Position numbers and translations under genes: made by a program
Notes under the pieces: generated by a model
Database searches by the model: none
Told to the model about the DNA's origin: nothing
Seen by the model: the letters and a program-made list of their open reading frames with translations, nothing else
Source: Mycobacterium montefiorense
GTDB taxonomy: Bacteria; Actinomycetota; Actinomycetes; Mycobacteriales; Mycobacteriaceae
Reading direction: 5' to 3'
DNA length: 64,000 nucleotides
Assembly: GCF_003112775.1 (NCBI RefSeq)
Contig: NZ_BFCH01000008.1
Span: forward strand, 16,828-80,827
Part shown: positions 1 to 9,890 of the stretch, piece by piece
Layout: each line of letters begins with the position of its first letter
Position numbering within the stretch: position 1 is the stretch's first letter

Positions 1-246
1 GTGTATGCACCCAAGGCCGCGCTGGGTCACTCGGTGGGCGCGGTTGGCGCGGTGGAGTCGATCCTGACCGTGCTTGCGCTGCGGGATCAGGTGGTTCCGC
101 CGACACTGAACCTGGAGAATCTCGACCCTGAGATCGACTTGGACGTGGTGTCGGGCAAGCCGTGGCCGGGCAACTACCGGTATGCGATCAACAACTCGTT
201 CGGATTCGGAGGCCACAACGTGGCCGTGGCTTTCGGCCGGTACTGA
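1..246 (+). CDS. Beta-ketoacyl-ACP synthase (KasA/KasB/FabF type), C-terminal fragment
   Basis: Only the last 81 codons are in the window; the gene starts upstream. The [12 protein letters not shown] stretch (about residues 8-19 of the fragment) matches the TGHxxGAAGAVE block that carries the second catalytic histidine of condensing enzymes. [10 protein letters not shown] near the end is the glycine-rich C-terminal signature. Condensing enzymes of this family elongate acyl-ACP in fatty or mycolic acid synthesis. The first in-frame GTG at base 1 is not the true start. The gene converges on imuB, with 7 bp between the stops. Which KAS paralogue this is cannot be decided from the fragment. Confidence 0.85.
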   Translation: MYAPKAALGHSVGAVGAVESILTVLALRDQVVPPTLNLENLDPEIDLDVVSGKPWPGNYRYAINNSFGFGGHNVAVAFGRY

Positions 247-253
247 CACCGCC

Positions 254-1825
254 TTACTCGTAGATCCCTTCGAGGTACCACCGCCGCTGGCGATAGCACA
301 GCAGCAACGCGCGTTCGCTTTCCAGCAATACCTGGGCGCGGGCCGTGCGGCCTGCCGATCGGTCGGTATCCCACCACCGCTCGTCGACCGGCCAAGGCCC
401 GGCCCACCAGCGCAGTGGGTCGTCCTGGCCGCGGGCGACCAGGCGCGCGGGGGCGGCGGAGAACATCCCCCGGCCGGTTACCCGTATCGAGTTACCTTGG
501 GCGTCAAGTAATTCCACCGGGTCATCGAGCAGTACCGCCGGCGACGGATCCGGCAGCTGGCCGGGCCACGGCAGTCCCGGGTCAGCGTGCGGCCCCGGCT
601 CAGGATCTATTAGGCCCAGCGGGGTCAAGGTGATGCGTTCGGCCGGCCCGCGGCCTCCGGACAGCACCGGCACCCGTACCGCCTCCGGGCCGAGCAGGCC
701 CTGCACTCGTACCAGCGCCCGGCGTGCCCGCAGCCTGCCCTCGTCGCCGAGGCCACCCCATAACGGCAGCTGCAGCGCCCCGGCCGACACCACCTCCACC
801 GCCTGCAGCCGCAGCAATGTCACCGGCGCCGTCGGGCGGGGGTTGCGGGCGGCCCGGCTGCTCAACCACCCGTCCAGTTGCCAGCGCACTCGATCGGCGG
901 TGGCGTCCTCGGTCAACGGCTCGGCGCACCGCCACACCCGGGTCAATTCCTCGCCGTTGGCGGTGACGGCATGAATGGACAACCGGGTACAGCCCAGTCC
1001 GGCGGACATCAGCATCTGGTGCAGCGCGCCGGCCAGCGAACGCCCGGCGAATGCCGCGGCGTCGACCCGGTCGATCGGCGGATCGCAGTCCAGCACGGCC
1101 TCGAGCTCGGCCGGTGGCTCCCGCCCGGACGGTCCCCGCTCTGGTTCGCCGCGGGCGAACCGGTGTGCGCTGCGCCCGTCGATGCCGAACCTGGAAGTCA
1201 CGTCGGTAGCAGACAACGCAGCGAACTGCCCGATGGTTCGAATCCCCAACCGCCACAACAGATCCGTGAGCTCTTCTCGCCCCGGACCGGACAAACTCGG
1301 CTCGGTGGCCAGCTGCCGGATCGACAGCACCGACAGAAATTTCGCATCGCCGCCCACCGCGACGATGCGACCGGCCCTTGCGGCGAAGACCGCGGTGGAC
1401 AACTGGTCGGCGACCCCGACCTGGCACTCGGCGCCGGCCGCGGCCACCGCGTCGATCAGCCGCTCGGCGGCGGTGGCCTCGGACCCGAAATAACGGGCCG
1501 CTCCGCGCACCGGCAACACCAGGAGCCCGGGCCGCAGCACCTCGGCCCGGGGCACCAAATCGTCGACCGCCGCAACCACCCCTTCGAAAAAGCGGGCGTC
1601 GCGGTCCGCGTCGGCGGTGGCGACGTGCAAGTGGGGACAGCGGGCCGCGGCCTCCCGGCGTCGCAACCCCCGCCGCACACCGGCTGCACGCGCGGCCGAC
1701 GAGCAGGCGATCACCCGGTTGGCCAAAGTGACCGCGATCGGGGTCGTCACGGATTGGCCCGCCGCTGCTGCCGCCGCGACGGCAGGCCAATCCATGCACC
1801 AGATGGCCAGCACCCGGGAAGACAT
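254..1825 (-). CDS. imuB: ImuB, Y-family polymerase-like SOS mutagenesis protein
   Basis: 523 residues with a DinB/UmuC-like fold start (LAIWCMDWPAVAA) in which the acidic metal ligands of true Y-family polymerases are not evident, as known for ImuB. A QLPLWG motif near residue 350 matches the beta-clamp binding motif described in mycobacterial ImuB. Established role: adaptor linking ImuA' and the polymerase DnaE2 to the sliding clamp during damage-induced mutagenesis. It lies 6 bp downstream of imuA' and presumably shares its LexA-controlled promoter. dnaE2 is not in this window. Confidence 0.93.
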   Translation of the reverse strand: MSSRVLAIWCMDWPAVAAAAAAGQSVTTPIAVTLANRVIACSSAARAAGVRRGLRRREAAARCPHLHVATADADRDARFFEGVVAAVDDLVPRAEVLRPGLLVLPVRGAARYFGSEATAAERLIDAVAAAGAECQVGVADQLSTAVFAARAGRIVAVGGDAKFLSVLSIRQLATEPSLSGPGREELTDLLWRLGIRTIGQFAALSATDVTSRFGIDGRSAHRFARGEPERGPSGREPPAELEAVLDCDPPIDRVDAAAFAGRSLAGALHQMLMSAGLGCTRLSIHAVTANGEELTRVWRCAEPLTEDATADRVRWQLDGWLSSRAARNPRPTAPVTLLRLQAVEVVSAGALQLPLWGGLGDEGRLRARRALVRVQGLLGPEAVRVPVLSGGRGPAERITLTPLGLIDPEPGPHADPGLPWPGQLPDPSPAVLLDDPVELLDAQGNSIRVTGRGMFSAAPARLVARGQDDPLRWWAGPWPVDERWWDTDRSAGRTARAQVLLESERALLLCYRQRRWYLEGIYE

Positions 1826-1831
1826 CCGAAT

Positions 1832-2518
1832 TCACCCGGTTCGCGTTCGGCCGATCACCCGTCTGCCCGCGCACACCCCACTGACCTGCAGCCGCACTCC
1901 GCTGATTCGTCCGAATCCGCAGACGGGGGTACCCCGGTCACCCGCAGTGATCTCATAGCCGCAGACCCGGGCGACAAGCCGCGTCGGCGCTCCTTGCCAG
2001 TCGCCGTCGGTGACCAGCAGGGTGCAGCCCTTGAGCCGGGCGCGAGCCACCACTGCCCGCGCCCGGCTCAGTGGCACCCGGCGCCCGCCCAGACCGAGCA
2101 CCACCAAATCCATGCCGTCGACGAGCACCGCGGCCACCTCCACCGGATCGGTTCCGGGATCCGGTATCACCGCGAGCCGGCTCAGGTCCGCCCCCATCTC
2201 CACCGCGGCCAGCAGTCCGATATCCGGCTGGCCGACGATGGCCGCGTTTCCTCCGGCCGCCGTCACCGCGGCGACCATGCTCAGTAGCAGTGACCGCGCC
2301 CCCGATAGCACCGCCACCGTCCCCCGGGGCAACTGCGTGGGCAGCGCGTCGGCCAGCCACTGCGGGACCGGCAGTTGGGATTCCGATTCCGGCAGCAGGT
2401 CATCGAGGCGGGCGACAGGCGCCTTCTCGGGCGACTTTCCGGACAACACCGCGATCTGCCGGCGTAGCGATTCGAGCTGTTCGGTGCGATCCTGGTTGGA
2501 GGCGACAGCCGCCGTCAT
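1832..2518 (-). CDS. imuA': ImuA' SOS mutagenesis accessory protein
   Basis: 228 residues, weakly RecA-like: a central segment (about residues 65-170) with [17 protein letters not shown] in place of a clear Walker A, then alternating strands and helices. Together with the ImuB gene directly downstream this is the mycobacterial imuA'-imuB cassette (Rv3395c-Rv3394c arrangement). The ATG at 2518 is preceded by a strong GGAGG ribosome site about 6 bases away. A SOS-box-like sequence lies 34 bp upstream. The assignment rests on context plus similarity. Confidence 0.88.
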   Translation of the reverse strand: MTAAVASNQDRTEQLESLRRQIAVLSGKSPEKAPVARLDDLLPESESQLPVPQWLADALPTQLPRGTVAVLSGARSLLLSMVAAVTAAGGNAAIVGQPDIGLLAAVEMGADLSRLAVIPDPGTDPVEVAAVLVDGMDLVVLGLGGRRVPLSRARAVVARARLKGCTLLVTDGDWQGAPTRLVARVCGYEITAGDRGTPVCGFGRISGVRLQVSGVCAGRRVIGRTRTG

Positions 2519-2551
2519 ACAAGCCTCCTACCAGCATATCTTCAATCTTTT

Positions 2552-2567
2552 TGGAATGTATGTTCGA
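2552..2567 (-). promoter_or_regulatory. LexA (SOS) box-like operator of imuA'-imuB
   Basis: Read on the minus strand it is TCGAACATACATTCCA. The mycobacterial SOS consensus is TCGAAC-N4-GTTCGA: the first half-site is perfect and the second matches 4 of 6. It sits between the ImuA' start (2518) and the divergent secreted-protein gene (2618). LexA control of imuA'-imuB is established in M. tuberculosis. Confidence 0.75.
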
Positions 2568-2617
2568 GAGTAAACACCCACCCTCCGACAGCGTCAAGAA
2601 ACGTAAGAGGCTGCTTT

Positions 2618-3214
2618 ATGCGCTCGGTGCTGCTGTGGCTCCTGGTGCTTTTTGGTGTCGCTTTTCCGGCGCCGAGCCAGGCCGCGCCCTGCCAACCGGC
2701 AGAGTTCTTCGTCACCGACAACGCCGATCCGCTGTTCGAGCCGCAGGCCGACATGACGATCACCCAGGGCGGCGTCGCGGTAACGGGGTCGACCCCGCTC
2801 GACGGGGTGTACTGGTCGGACGCGCAGCAGCGGGTCATCTTTGAACGGTCCCGCGAATTTCATCTGTGCGGCGCCGACGAGCCCGCCCTGCACACCGCCG
2901 CCGAGGCCGTGCGCCGTCAGTTCGACCAGGAATCGGTGCTGTCCTTCGACTACCTGCCGCAGCATGCGGCGGAGCAGAACGCGATCCTCATCACCGTGCT
3001 GGGCGTCGACATCGAGCGCATTGGCACCGCGCTGGCGGCCGACCCGGCGGCCCGCAATCGGCTGCGGGGCGCATCCGTCACCGCGACCGACCACACCCTG
3101 ATCCTGGTCGCTGTAAACGGCGATCGCGATGTGGCCCGACGACTGGTCGTCGAATCCGGCGGCGACTGGAACGCGGCCGGCATTGCTTATGGCAGAAGCG
3201 AATTCGTGGAGTAG
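2618..3214 (+). CDS. Secreted conserved hypothetical protein (Rv3395A-like)
   Basis: 198 residues. The N-terminus MRSVLLWLLVLFGVAFPAP followed by SQA-A is a typical Sec signal peptide with cleavage near residue 23. The mature part has two cysteines (CQPAEFF; LCGADE) that could pair, and no recognised catalytic motif. It is divergent from imuA' and converges on guaA, the same position as Rv3395A in M. tuberculosis. Function unknown; export to the cell wall or outside is inferred from the signal peptide. Confidence 0.75.
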   Translation: MRSVLLWLLVLFGVAFPAPSQAAPCQPAEFFVTDNADPLFEPQADMTITQGGVAVTGSTPLDGVYWSDAQQRVIFERSREFHLCGADEPALHTAAEAVRRQFDQESVLSFDYLPQHAAEQNAILITVLGVDIERIGTALAADPAARNRLRGASVTATDHTLILVAVNGDRDVARRLVVESGGDWNAAGIAYGRSEFVE

Positions 3215-3231
3215 CTATCCGAACGCCGCCG

Positions 3232-4815
3232 CTATTCCCATTCGATGGTGCCGGGCGGCTTGCTGGTGATGTCCAGCACCACTCGGTTGACCTCGGCCAC
3301 CTCGTTGGTGATCCGGGTCGAGATGCGTTCGAGCACCTCATAGGGCACCCGGGTCCAGTCGGCCGTCATGGCATCCTCGCTGGACACCGGCCGCAGCACG
3401 ATCGGGTGCCCGTAGGTGCGGCCGTCGCCCTGCACGCCGACCGAGCGCACCTCGCCCAGCAGCACCACCGGGCACTGCCAGATCAGGTTGTCCAAGCCGG
3501 CGGCGGTCAGCTCCTCGCGGGCGATCGAGTCGGCGCGCCGCAGCGTGTCCAGCCGCTTAGCGGTGACCTCGCCGACGATCCGGATACCCAGTCCCGGGCC
3601 CGGAAAGGGCTGGCGCCCAACGATTTCCTCGGGCAGCCCCAGCTCCCGTCCAACGGCGCGCACCTCGTCTTTGAACAGCAGCCGCAACGGCTCGACGAGC
3701 TTGAACTTCAGGTCGTCGGGCAGACCACCGACGTTGTGGTGGCTCTTGATGTTCGCGGTCCCGCTGCCCCCGCCGGACTCCACCACGTCCGGATACAGCG
3801 TGCCCTGTACCAGGAAGTCGACACCCGAGCCGTCGGCGGCCACGATGTCTCGAACCGCACCCTCGAACGCCCGGATGAACTGGCGGCCGATGATCTTGCG
3901 CTTGCCCTCGGGGTTGGTCACACCCGCCAGCGCCTCGAGGAAGGTATCGGCGGCGTCGACGGTGACCAGGTTGGCGCCGGTGGCGGCGACGAAGTCGCGC
4001 TGCACCTGGGCGCGCTCACCGGCGCGCAACAGCCCGTGGTCGACGAAGACACACGTCAGCCGGTCTCCGATGGCGCGCTGCACCAGCGCCGCGGCCACCG
4101 CGGAGTCCACCCCGCCGGACAGCCCGCAGATCGCATGGCCGTCGCCGATCTGGGCGCGCACCTGTTCGGTCAGCGCCTCGGCGATGTTGGCGGCAGTCCA
4201 CTGGGCTCCGAGACCGGCGAAGTCGTGCAGAAACCGGCTGAGCACCTGCTGTCCGTGCGGGCTGTGCATCACCTCCGGGTGGTACTGCACGCCGGCCAAC
4301 CGCCGGGCCCGGTTCTCGAAGCCGGCGACCGCCGCGCCGGAGCTGCTGGCCACCACGTCGAAACCCGCGGGCGCCGCCGTGACCGCGTCACCGTGACTCA
4401 TCCAGACCGGCTGCACCGCGGGCAGTCCCGAATGTAGCTCGCCACCAATCACTTTCAGTTCGGTGCGACCGTATTCGCTAGTGCCGGTGTGCGCGACGGT
4501 CCCGCCCAGCGCCTGCGCCATCGCCTGGAACCCGTAGCAGATGCCGAACACCGGCACGCCAAGGTCGAACACCGCGGGATCCAGTTGCGGGGCGCCTTCG
4601 GCGTACACACTGGCCGGCCCGCCGGACAGCACCAGCGCCACCGGGTCCTTGGCTTTGATCTCGTCGATCGAGGCGGTGTGCGGGATGACCTCGGAAAAGA
4701 CTCGCGCTTCGCGAACACGACGGGCGATCAGCTGCGCATACTGCGCGCCGAAGTCGACCACCAATACGGGCCGCGGCGAGGGTGCTTGCACGGCAGCCAG
4801 CTTAGTGGCTGGCAC
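3232..4815 (-). CDS. guaA: GMP synthase (glutamine-hydrolysing)
   Basis: 527 residues, normal length. An N-terminal class I glutamine amidotransferase domain has the FGICYGFQ nucleophile-cysteine motif near residue 95. The ATP pyrophosphatase domain has the P-loop GLSGGVDS near residue 230, and the C-terminus ends in the dimerisation domain KPPGTIEWE. It converts XMP to GMP with glutamine and ATP in the cytosol. The last purine step here complements the IMP dehydrogenase genes guaB2/guaB3 at 15.8-18.6 kb. Confidence 0.97.
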   Translation of the reverse strand: MPATKLAAVQAPSPRPVLVVDFGAQYAQLIARRVREARVFSEVIPHTASIDEIKAKDPVALVLSGGPASVYAEGAPQLDPAVFDLGVPVFGICYGFQAMAQALGGTVAHTGTSEYGRTELKVIGGELHSGLPAVQPVWMSHGDAVTAAPAGFDVVASSSGAAVAGFENRARRLAGVQYHPEVMHSPHGQQVLSRFLHDFAGLGAQWTAANIAEALTEQVRAQIGDGHAICGLSGGVDSAVAAALVQRAIGDRLTCVFVDHGLLRAGERAQVQRDFVAATGANLVTVDAADTFLEALAGVTNPEGKRKIIGRQFIRAFEGAVRDIVAADGSGVDFLVQGTLYPDVVESGGGSGTANIKSHHNVGGLPDDLKFKLVEPLRLLFKDEVRAVGRELGLPEEIVGRQPFPGPGLGIRIVGEVTAKRLDTLRRADSIAREELTAAGLDNLIWQCPVVLLGEVRSVGVQGDGRTYGHPIVLRPVSSEDAMTADWTRVPYEVLERISTRITNEVAEVNRVVLDITSKPPGTIEWE

Positions 4816-4848
4816 GACTGCCCGGGTGGGGCCGTACCTTCGCCGGTG

Positions 4849-6042
4849 TTACATCAGGTGGGTCGGTTGCGCAATGCCGAATCGGGTGTTGGCGTAGCGC
4901 TTCAGGGCCGACGGGCTGAAGTACACGTGCTGGCTGGCGGTGTGCAGATCCCTAAAGCAGCGTTGCAGCGGGTGACCCGCGCGCACCGCGCTCCCACCGG
5001 TCAAGTCGAACGTCGTATCGACCGCTTGACGTGCCGCACGCATCGCCTGTTGGGCGGCAAGCTGGAAGCGGGCGCGCTGCTGCAGCGATGGTGGATCGCC
5101 GGCGCAGGCGGTTTCGGTCAGTGCATTGGCCTCATCGAGAACGAAGGCTCGCGCCGAGGCCAAACCGGCTTCAGCCCTGGCGAACTCGACCTGGACGGCG
5201 GAGTCCTCGGCCAGCAGCTGGACCGTGCCGGCACGTGTCTTCGTCGGCGCGAGACCGGCGAATTCGTCGAGTGCGCGTCGCGCGATCCCGAGCGGGGCAC
5301 CGACCATCCCGATCCCGACGAGCGTGAAGAACGGAATCCTCCACAACGGGCCGTCCTGGCGGGCCGGCTGGAAGAACGGGCTGATGGTGTGTTCTTCGGG
5401 GACTTTGAGGCCTCGGGCGACCACGTCGTTGCTGCCAGTGGCGCGCAGCCCCAGGACATCCCAGTTGTCGTCGATCTCGGCGTCAGCGCGCGGGAAGAAC
5501 GCGAGGCGCCAGTCGGGGCCCTGCTCGGGGAGCATTCGCGGCGTGCCATCGTCGAAGACGAACATCCCGCCCAGCATCCACTCGGCATGCCGGGAACCGC
5601 TGGCAAACGGCCACCGCCCGTCGATGTCGAACCGGCCGCCACCGTCCGGGACGGCATGCCCGGTGGGCGAGAACACCGTGGCCGACAAAAAGTCGGCGTC
5701 CGAACCAAACAATTCCGTGGCGACAGTCGGTTCGAGCCAGGCGCTGAACGTCGGCGCACCGCCGCCGATGGCAGCGATCCAACCCGTCGAACCGTCGGCA
5801 TGCGCCAATTCCTCGATCATCTGGATGTACTCGACCGGGGGCACTTCAAATCCGCCCAGCGAGCGCGGTTGTACCGCGCGGAAGATGCCGGCCGCGCGCA
5901 GGCGCTCGACCAGATCCAGCGGCAATGTTCCGAGCGCCTCGGCCTCGTCGGCGCGCCGCGCGATCTCGGGCACCAGGGCACGCGCTACCGCGATGGGGTC
6001 GCCGTCCGACAGGCTGGCGGCGGAGCATGTTGCACTTGTCAT
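4849..6042 (-). CDS. Flavin-dependent monooxygenase, acyl-CoA dehydrogenase fold (HsaA/DszC-like)
   Basis: 397 residues. The whole protein follows the acyl-CoA dehydrogenase fold used by two-component (group D) hydroxylases: an N-terminal helical domain (LVERLRAAGIFRAVQPRSLGGFEV, residues 43-66), a middle beta domain (DNWDVLGLRATGSNDVVARG) and a C-terminal helical bundle (DLTGGSAVRAGHPLQRCFRDLH). The last motif is typical of HsaA-like oxygenases rather than true dehydrogenases. Such enzymes use reduced flavin from a partner reductase, which is not adjacent here. It is divergent from a TetR gene that probably controls it. Substrate unknown. Confidence 0.82.
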   Translation of the reverse strand: MTSATCSAASLSDGDPIAVARALVPEIARRADEAEALGTLPLDLVERLRAAGIFRAVQPRSLGGFEVPPVEYIQMIEELAHADGSTGWIAAIGGGAPTFSAWLEPTVATELFGSDADFLSATVFSPTGHAVPDGGGRFDIDGRWPFASGSRHAEWMLGGMFVFDDGTPRMLPEQGPDWRLAFFPRADAEIDDNWDVLGLRATGSNDVVARGLKVPEEHTISPFFQPARQDGPLWRIPFFTLVGIGMVGAPLGIARRALDEFAGLAPTKTRAGTVQLLAEDSAVQVEFARAEAGLASARAFVLDEANALTETACAGDPPSLQQRARFQLAAQQAMRAARQAVDTTFDLTGGSAVRAGHPLQRCFRDLHTASQHVYFSPSALKRYANTRFGIAQPTHLM

Positions 6043-6053
6043 GTCACGTTTCC

Positions 6054-6094
6054 TACTCTAATACAGTAGCTTATATTCAATACAGGAGATTGTA
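6054..6094. promoter_or_regulatory. Candidate TetR operator region between divergent genes
   Basis: The 59-bp AT-rich divergent gap contains AATACAG twice (6060-6066 and 6079-6085, 19 bp apart), with inverted arms around each copy: TACT-N7-AGTA at 6054-6068 and TACA-N6-TGTA at 6081-6094. The position between a TetR gene and its divergent neighbour fits an autoregulatory operator. Inference from pattern only. Confidence 0.4.
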
Positions 6095-6101
6095 CTTAAT
6101 T

Positions 6102-6755
6102 ATGGGATCTGTCAATAGCCTGCCTCCGCGCCGCTACGACTCGACCCGTCGGCGCCAACAGGCCCAGCAGAACCGGCACGCGGTGCTCGCGGCGGCCCGG
6201 CAGCGATTCCTGGCCCAGGGCTATGCGGCGACGACGATCGCCGAAATCGCGCGGGACGCCACCGTGTCGGTCGAAACGGTGTACAAGGCCTTCGCGACGA
6301 AGGCGGGCGTGCTGAAAGCGGTCTTCGATGTGGCGGTCGCCGGCGACGACGAGCCGATTCCGATGGTCCAAAGAGACGTGATAAAAAACGTGGCCGATGA
6401 GGCCGAAGCGACTCGCAAGCTGGAGATGTATGCCGAGCACCTGGCCGCCACCATGCCGCACAGCGCGCCGGTCCAGCTACTCGCGCGCGATGGTGCCGCG
6501 TCGTCGCCAGACGCCGGTGAGGTCTGGAAGCAGATCCGGCAGGAAACGCTGGCTGGCATGACGATGTTCGCATCCGGTCTCGCCGGGACGGGACAGCTAC
6601 GAGTCAGCGCCAAAGAAGCCCGCGATGTCCTGTGGACCTATCACGCACCCGAGCTCTACGAGCTTCTCGTCCTCGAACGCGGTTGGTCGGCCAGCCGCTA
6701 CGGCAAGTTCATCGCCCAGGCACTCATCGATGCCCTGGTCGAATCCCGGGGCTGA
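6102..6755 (+). CDS. TetR family transcriptional regulator
   Basis: 217 residues from the ATG at 6102 (AGGAGA 11 bases upstream supports it over the longer upstream frame). The N-terminal HTH, about residues 23-70 (RHAVLAAARQRFLAQGYAAT, then IAEIARDATVSVETVYKAF), is classic TetR. The C-terminal ligand domain is variable. It is divergently transcribed from the flavin monooxygenase at 4849-6042, the usual layout for a repressor and its target. Ligand unknown. Confidence 0.9.
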   Translation: MGSVNSLPPRRYDSTRRRQQAQQNRHAVLAAARQRFLAQGYAATTIAEIARDATVSVETVYKAFATKAGVLKAVFDVAVAGDDEPIPMVQRDVIKNVADEAEATRKLEMYAEHLAATMPHSAPVQLLARDGAASSPDAGEVWKQIRQETLAGMTMFASGLAGTGQLRVSAKEARDVLWTYHAPELYELLVLERGWSASRYGKFIAQALIDALVESRG

Positions 6756-6766
6756 CCGGGGACCCG

Positions 6767-7408
6767 CTATAGCGAAAAGCTCGCGCGCACCGCGTCGACG
6801 GCGGCCGGGTCGCCCGTCACGGTGATGCGCCGCAGCGCCGCCTTCCGTTTGGCATCGCTTCGGCCCAGACGGGCGGTCACCAGATCCGCCGCGGCGGCGG
6901 TGATCGTCACCAATGGTTCGCCCTGAGCGCCGGCCAGGCGCCCCTGCGTGACCGCGAAGTCGAAACGCCGGCCGTCGATCTCGGCCCGGCAGGTCGCCTC
7001 TAACCCCGCCGCCCTACCCGAGTCGAAGCCGAGCAGGACGCCGGCAAGAAACCCGTTCAGCGGCGATGCCGGCCCGTCGTCGATCGGATCCAGCCGATCC
7101 AGGCCGAACCATGCGAGGGTCTGCAGGATGGGCAGCACCCGCTGCCAGCCCAGGTCGCTGAGGGTGTAGACGGTGCGCCCGATCGGCGCCGGCAAGTCCG
7201 CCCGGTCAACCAGCCCGGCGTCTTGCAGCTCGGTGAGTCGCTCGGCGAGCAAATTGGTTGCGATGCCGGGCAGTTGCGCGCGCAGGTCCGAATAGCGGTG
7301 GGCTCCACCGACCAACTCGCGCAGGATCAGCAGCGTCCACCGCTCACCGAGGACGTCAAGTCCACGCGCGATCGGGCAGTTCTGGTTGTAGTTGCGAGTC
7401 CGCACCAC
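6767..7408 (-). CDS. HxlR family winged-helix regulator with C-terminal SCP2-like domain
   Basis: 213 residues. Residues 10-95 form an HxlR winged helix (CPIARGLDVLGERWTLLILRELVGGAHRYSDL, wing and helix through LSDLGWQRVLPIL), including the usual N-terminal cysteine. The C-terminal 100 residues (FAVTQGRLAGAQGEPLVTITAAAADLV, RITVTGDPAAVDAV) resemble a small SCP2-like ligand pocket. It is divergent from the MFS exporter at 7484, so it is a likely regulator of the exporter/methyltransferase pair. The stop is 11 bp from the convergent TetR gene. Confidence 0.85.
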   Translation of the reverse strand: MVRTRNYNQNCPIARGLDVLGERWTLLILRELVGGAHRYSDLRAQLPGIATNLLAERLTELQDAGLVDRADLPAPIGRTVYTLSDLGWQRVLPILQTLAWFGLDRLDPIDDGPASPLNGFLAGVLLGFDSGRAAGLEATCRAEIDGRRFDFAVTQGRLAGAQGEPLVTITAAAADLVTARLGRSDAKRKAALRRITVTGDPAAVDAVRASFSL

Positions 7409-7483
7409 CCCACCTTACCGCGGAAGACATATTTTTCCATCTATTACTTGATTTCCTTGTCTATCAGATTTACCGTCTTGTCC

Positions 7484-9007
7484 ATGCGAAGGATCCTGGC
7501 GCTCGCCGTCATCTGCCTAGGCGTCTTCGTCATCAGCGTCGACGCCACCATCGTCAACGTCGCTCTGCCTACGCTGTCGCGCGAACTCAATGCCGATACC
7601 GCCCAGCTGCAATGGATCGTCGACGCGTACACACTGGTCATGTCCGGACTGCTGTTGTCGGCCGGCAGCTTCAGCGACCGATTCGGCAGACGCGGCTGGC
7701 TCAATGCCGGGCTCGCGCTGTTTGCGATCACGTCAGGGCTTGCGGCACAGGCGAATTCCGCGGATCAGCTGATCGCGGCACGTGCCGCGATGGGTGTCGG
7801 CGCGGCGGTGATCTTCCCGACCACGCTGGGCCTGATCACCAACATCTTCACCGACCCGGCCCCCCGCGCCAAGGCGATCGGACTATGGGCAGCCATGGTC
7901 GGTGTCGGGGTGGCGGTGGGACCGATCAGCGGCGGCTGGTTACTCGAACACTTCTGGTGGGGCGCCATCTTCATGGTCAACATCCCGATCGCGGCGGTCG
8001 CCATCATCGGCGGTGTGTTGTTCGTCCCGACCTCCCGCGATCCCGCCGCACCACGCGTCGACGTCCCCGGGCTGCTGCTGTCGGCCGCCGGCGTCACCGC
8101 GCTGGTCTATACCGTCATCGAGGCGCCGTCGTGGGGTTGGACCAGCACCCGGGCCGCGATCGGCTTCGCTGTGGCCACCGCCCTGCTGATCGGGTTCGCG
8201 TTGGCCGAGCAGCGCAGCACGCATCCCATGCTGGACATCACGGTGTTCTCCAACCGCCGGTTCTCCGGGGGCAGCCTGGCGGTGACCGCCGGCTTCCTGA
8301 CGCTGTTCGGCTTCATCTTCGTGATCACCCAGTACTTCCAATTCATCAAGGAATACAACGCATTTCAGAGTGGTGTGCGATTGCTGCCGGTCGCCATATC
8401 GATCGCGCTGGCCAGCATCCTGGGGCCGCGGTTGGTGGAGCGAATAGGCACCACCGCCGTCGTGGCCGGGGGCCTGACCGTGTTCGCGGCCGGCCTGGCC
8501 TGGGCGTCCACCGCCGATGCCGCGACGAGCTACGTCGAAATCGCCACGCAGATGCTGTTTCTCGGCGGTGGCCTGGGCCTGACGTTTGCGCCGGCCACCG
8601 AGGCGATCATGGGGTCGCTGCCGGCCGACAAGGCCGGCATCGGCTCCGCCGTCAACGACACCACGCGCGAGCTCGGCGGCACCCTGGGCGTGGCGATCGT
8701 GGGCAGCGTCTTCGCCTCGGTCTACTCCGCTCAGATCGGCTCGGCACCGTCGCTGGCCGCATTGCCGGCCGAGGTGCGCTCAGCGATGCGCAACTCAATG
8801 GCTGTGGCGTACAAGGTGATCGAACAGCTACCCGCGCAGCACGCCGGTCCGGTGCGCGACGCCGTCAACCACGCGTTCCTGGACGGCCTGCAAGTGGGCT
8901 CACTGGTGTGCGCGGGCATCGCACTGACTGCCGCAATCGTCGTCGCGGGGCTGTTGCCGGCTCGTGAATTGGAAAAAGCACGTCACTTAGAAAGGGAAAG
9001 GGCATGA
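7484..9007 (+). CDS. MFS drug-resistance exporter (DHA2/EmrB-QacA type, 14 TM)
   Basis: 507 residues from the ATG at 7484. Typical DHA2 features: first helix ending in [21 protein letters not shown] (motif D1), [19 protein letters not shown], the SDRFGRRG loop (motif A), then [21 protein letters not shown] (motif C). About 14 hydrophobic segments can be counted. Expected role: proton-driven efflux of hydrophobic compounds across the inner membrane. An HxlR regulator is divergent. The stop codon overlaps the next start (ATGA at 9004), so it is co-translated with the methyltransferase. Confidence 0.9.
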   Translation: MRRILALAVICLGVFVISVDATIVNVALPTLSRELNADTAQLQWIVDAYTLVMSGLLLSAGSFSDRFGRRGWLNAGLALFAITSGLAAQANSADQLIAARAAMGVGAAVIFPTTLGLITNIFTDPAPRAKAIGLWAAMVGVGVAVGPISGGWLLEHFWWGAIFMVNIPIAAVAIIGGVLFVPTSRDPAAPRVDVPGLLLSAAGVTALVYTVIEAPSWGWTSTRAAIGFAVATALLIGFALAEQRSTHPMLDITVFSNRRFSGGSLAVTAGFLTLFGFIFVITQYFQFIKEYNAFQSGVRLLPVAISIALASILGPRLVERIGTTAVVAGGLTVFAAGLAWASTADAATSYVEIATQMLFLGGGLGLTFAPATEAIMGSLPADKAGIGSAVNDTTRELGGTLGVAIVGSVFASVYSAQIGSAPSLAALPAEVRSAMRNSMAVAYKVIEQLPAQHAGPVRDAVNHAFLDGLQVGSLVCAGIALTAAIVVAGLLPARELEKARHLERERA

Positions 9008-9807
9008 CTGCGATCGGAACCCAGTATTCGACCGGCCTCTCGCGGCACAACATCGAGCAGGCGTTGCTCACCGCCGGAAAGGACCTCGAGCACCTGGTAC
9101 CCGCCGACCTGGACCTGGTGGAGGACTTCCACACCATGGGCCGCATGGCGACCGCTCAACTGGTCGACCTGGCTGGAATCACCAGCGACAGTTCGGTGCT
9201 GGACGCGGGCAGCGGAGTCGGCGGCACCGCGCGCTACATCGCCGACCGCTTCGGCTGCACCGTCACCGCCGTCGACCTCACCGACGAATACTGCGAAACA
9301 CACCGTTGGCTCAATCGACTCGTCGGCCTAAACCACCGGATATCGGTTCATCAGGGCGACGTCACCGCACTCCCCTTCGCCGACGCCGGCTTCGACATCG
9401 CCATCAGCCAGCATGTTCAGATGAACGTGGCCGACAAGGTCCGCCTGTACTCCGAGGCTCGCCGGGTGCTGGTAAACGGGGGCCGCCTTGCCTTGTGGGA
9501 CATCACCATTGGCGACAATCGCGAACTCTCCTATCCCCTGCCGTGGGCCGATCGGTCGGCACACAGCCATCTGGTCAGCCCCGACGACTTGCGCGCCGTC
9601 CTCGAGTCCGCCGGCTTCACCGTCGAACACTGGAACGACCTCACCGAACCGGCGAGCGCGCTGATGCAAACACTCCTGGCACAGCCGGCCAACCCGCTGG
9701 GTCTGCAGACATTCGTGGCCGATTTCGCTCGCAAGGCCGAAAACCTGACCGCTGCGTTGTCGGACGGACGGCTGCGGGTCATCCAAGGAGTCGCGCGGGC
9801 GAGTTGA
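9004..9807 (+). CDS. Class I SAM-dependent methyltransferase
   Basis: 267 residues. Motif [17 protein letters not shown] (about residues 66-81), acidic VDLTD after strand 2, [18 protein letters not shown] (motif II) and the [11 protein letters not shown] post-motif show a Methyltransf_11/UbiE-like fold. The start overlaps the exporter stop by 4 bp with a purine-rich ribosome site inside the exporter gene. The pairing suggests modification plus export of the same small molecule, or self-protection. Substrate unknown. Confidence 0.85.
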   Translation: MTAIGTQYSTGLSRHNIEQALLTAGKDLEHLVPADLDLVEDFHTMGRMATAQLVDLAGITSDSSVLDAGSGVGGTARYIADRFGCTVTAVDLTDEYCETHRWLNRLVGLNHRISVHQGDVTALPFADAGFDIAISQHVQMNVADKVRLYSEARRVLVNGGRLALWDITIGDNRELSYPLPWADRSAHSHLVSPDDLRAVLESAGFTVEHWNDLTEPASALMQTLLAQPANPLGLQTFVADFARKAENLTAALSDGRLRVIQGVARAS

Positions 9808-9890
9808 ACAACATGAGCGTTCGCTGGCGGCATACAGGCAAGCATGATGAAGTGGTTATCGCCCGACCACTCCTACAGTGGGGATGCTCT

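Noticed and set aside
878..2287. Long plus-strand open frame (469 codons) opposite imuB/imuA'
   Set aside because: Composition is that of an antisense shadow (Arg/Gly/Pro/His-rich, no domain); imuB and imuA' explain the region.
2866..4437. 523-codon plus-strand frame opposite guaA
   Set aside because: GuaA is unmistakable on the other strand; this is a shadow frame.
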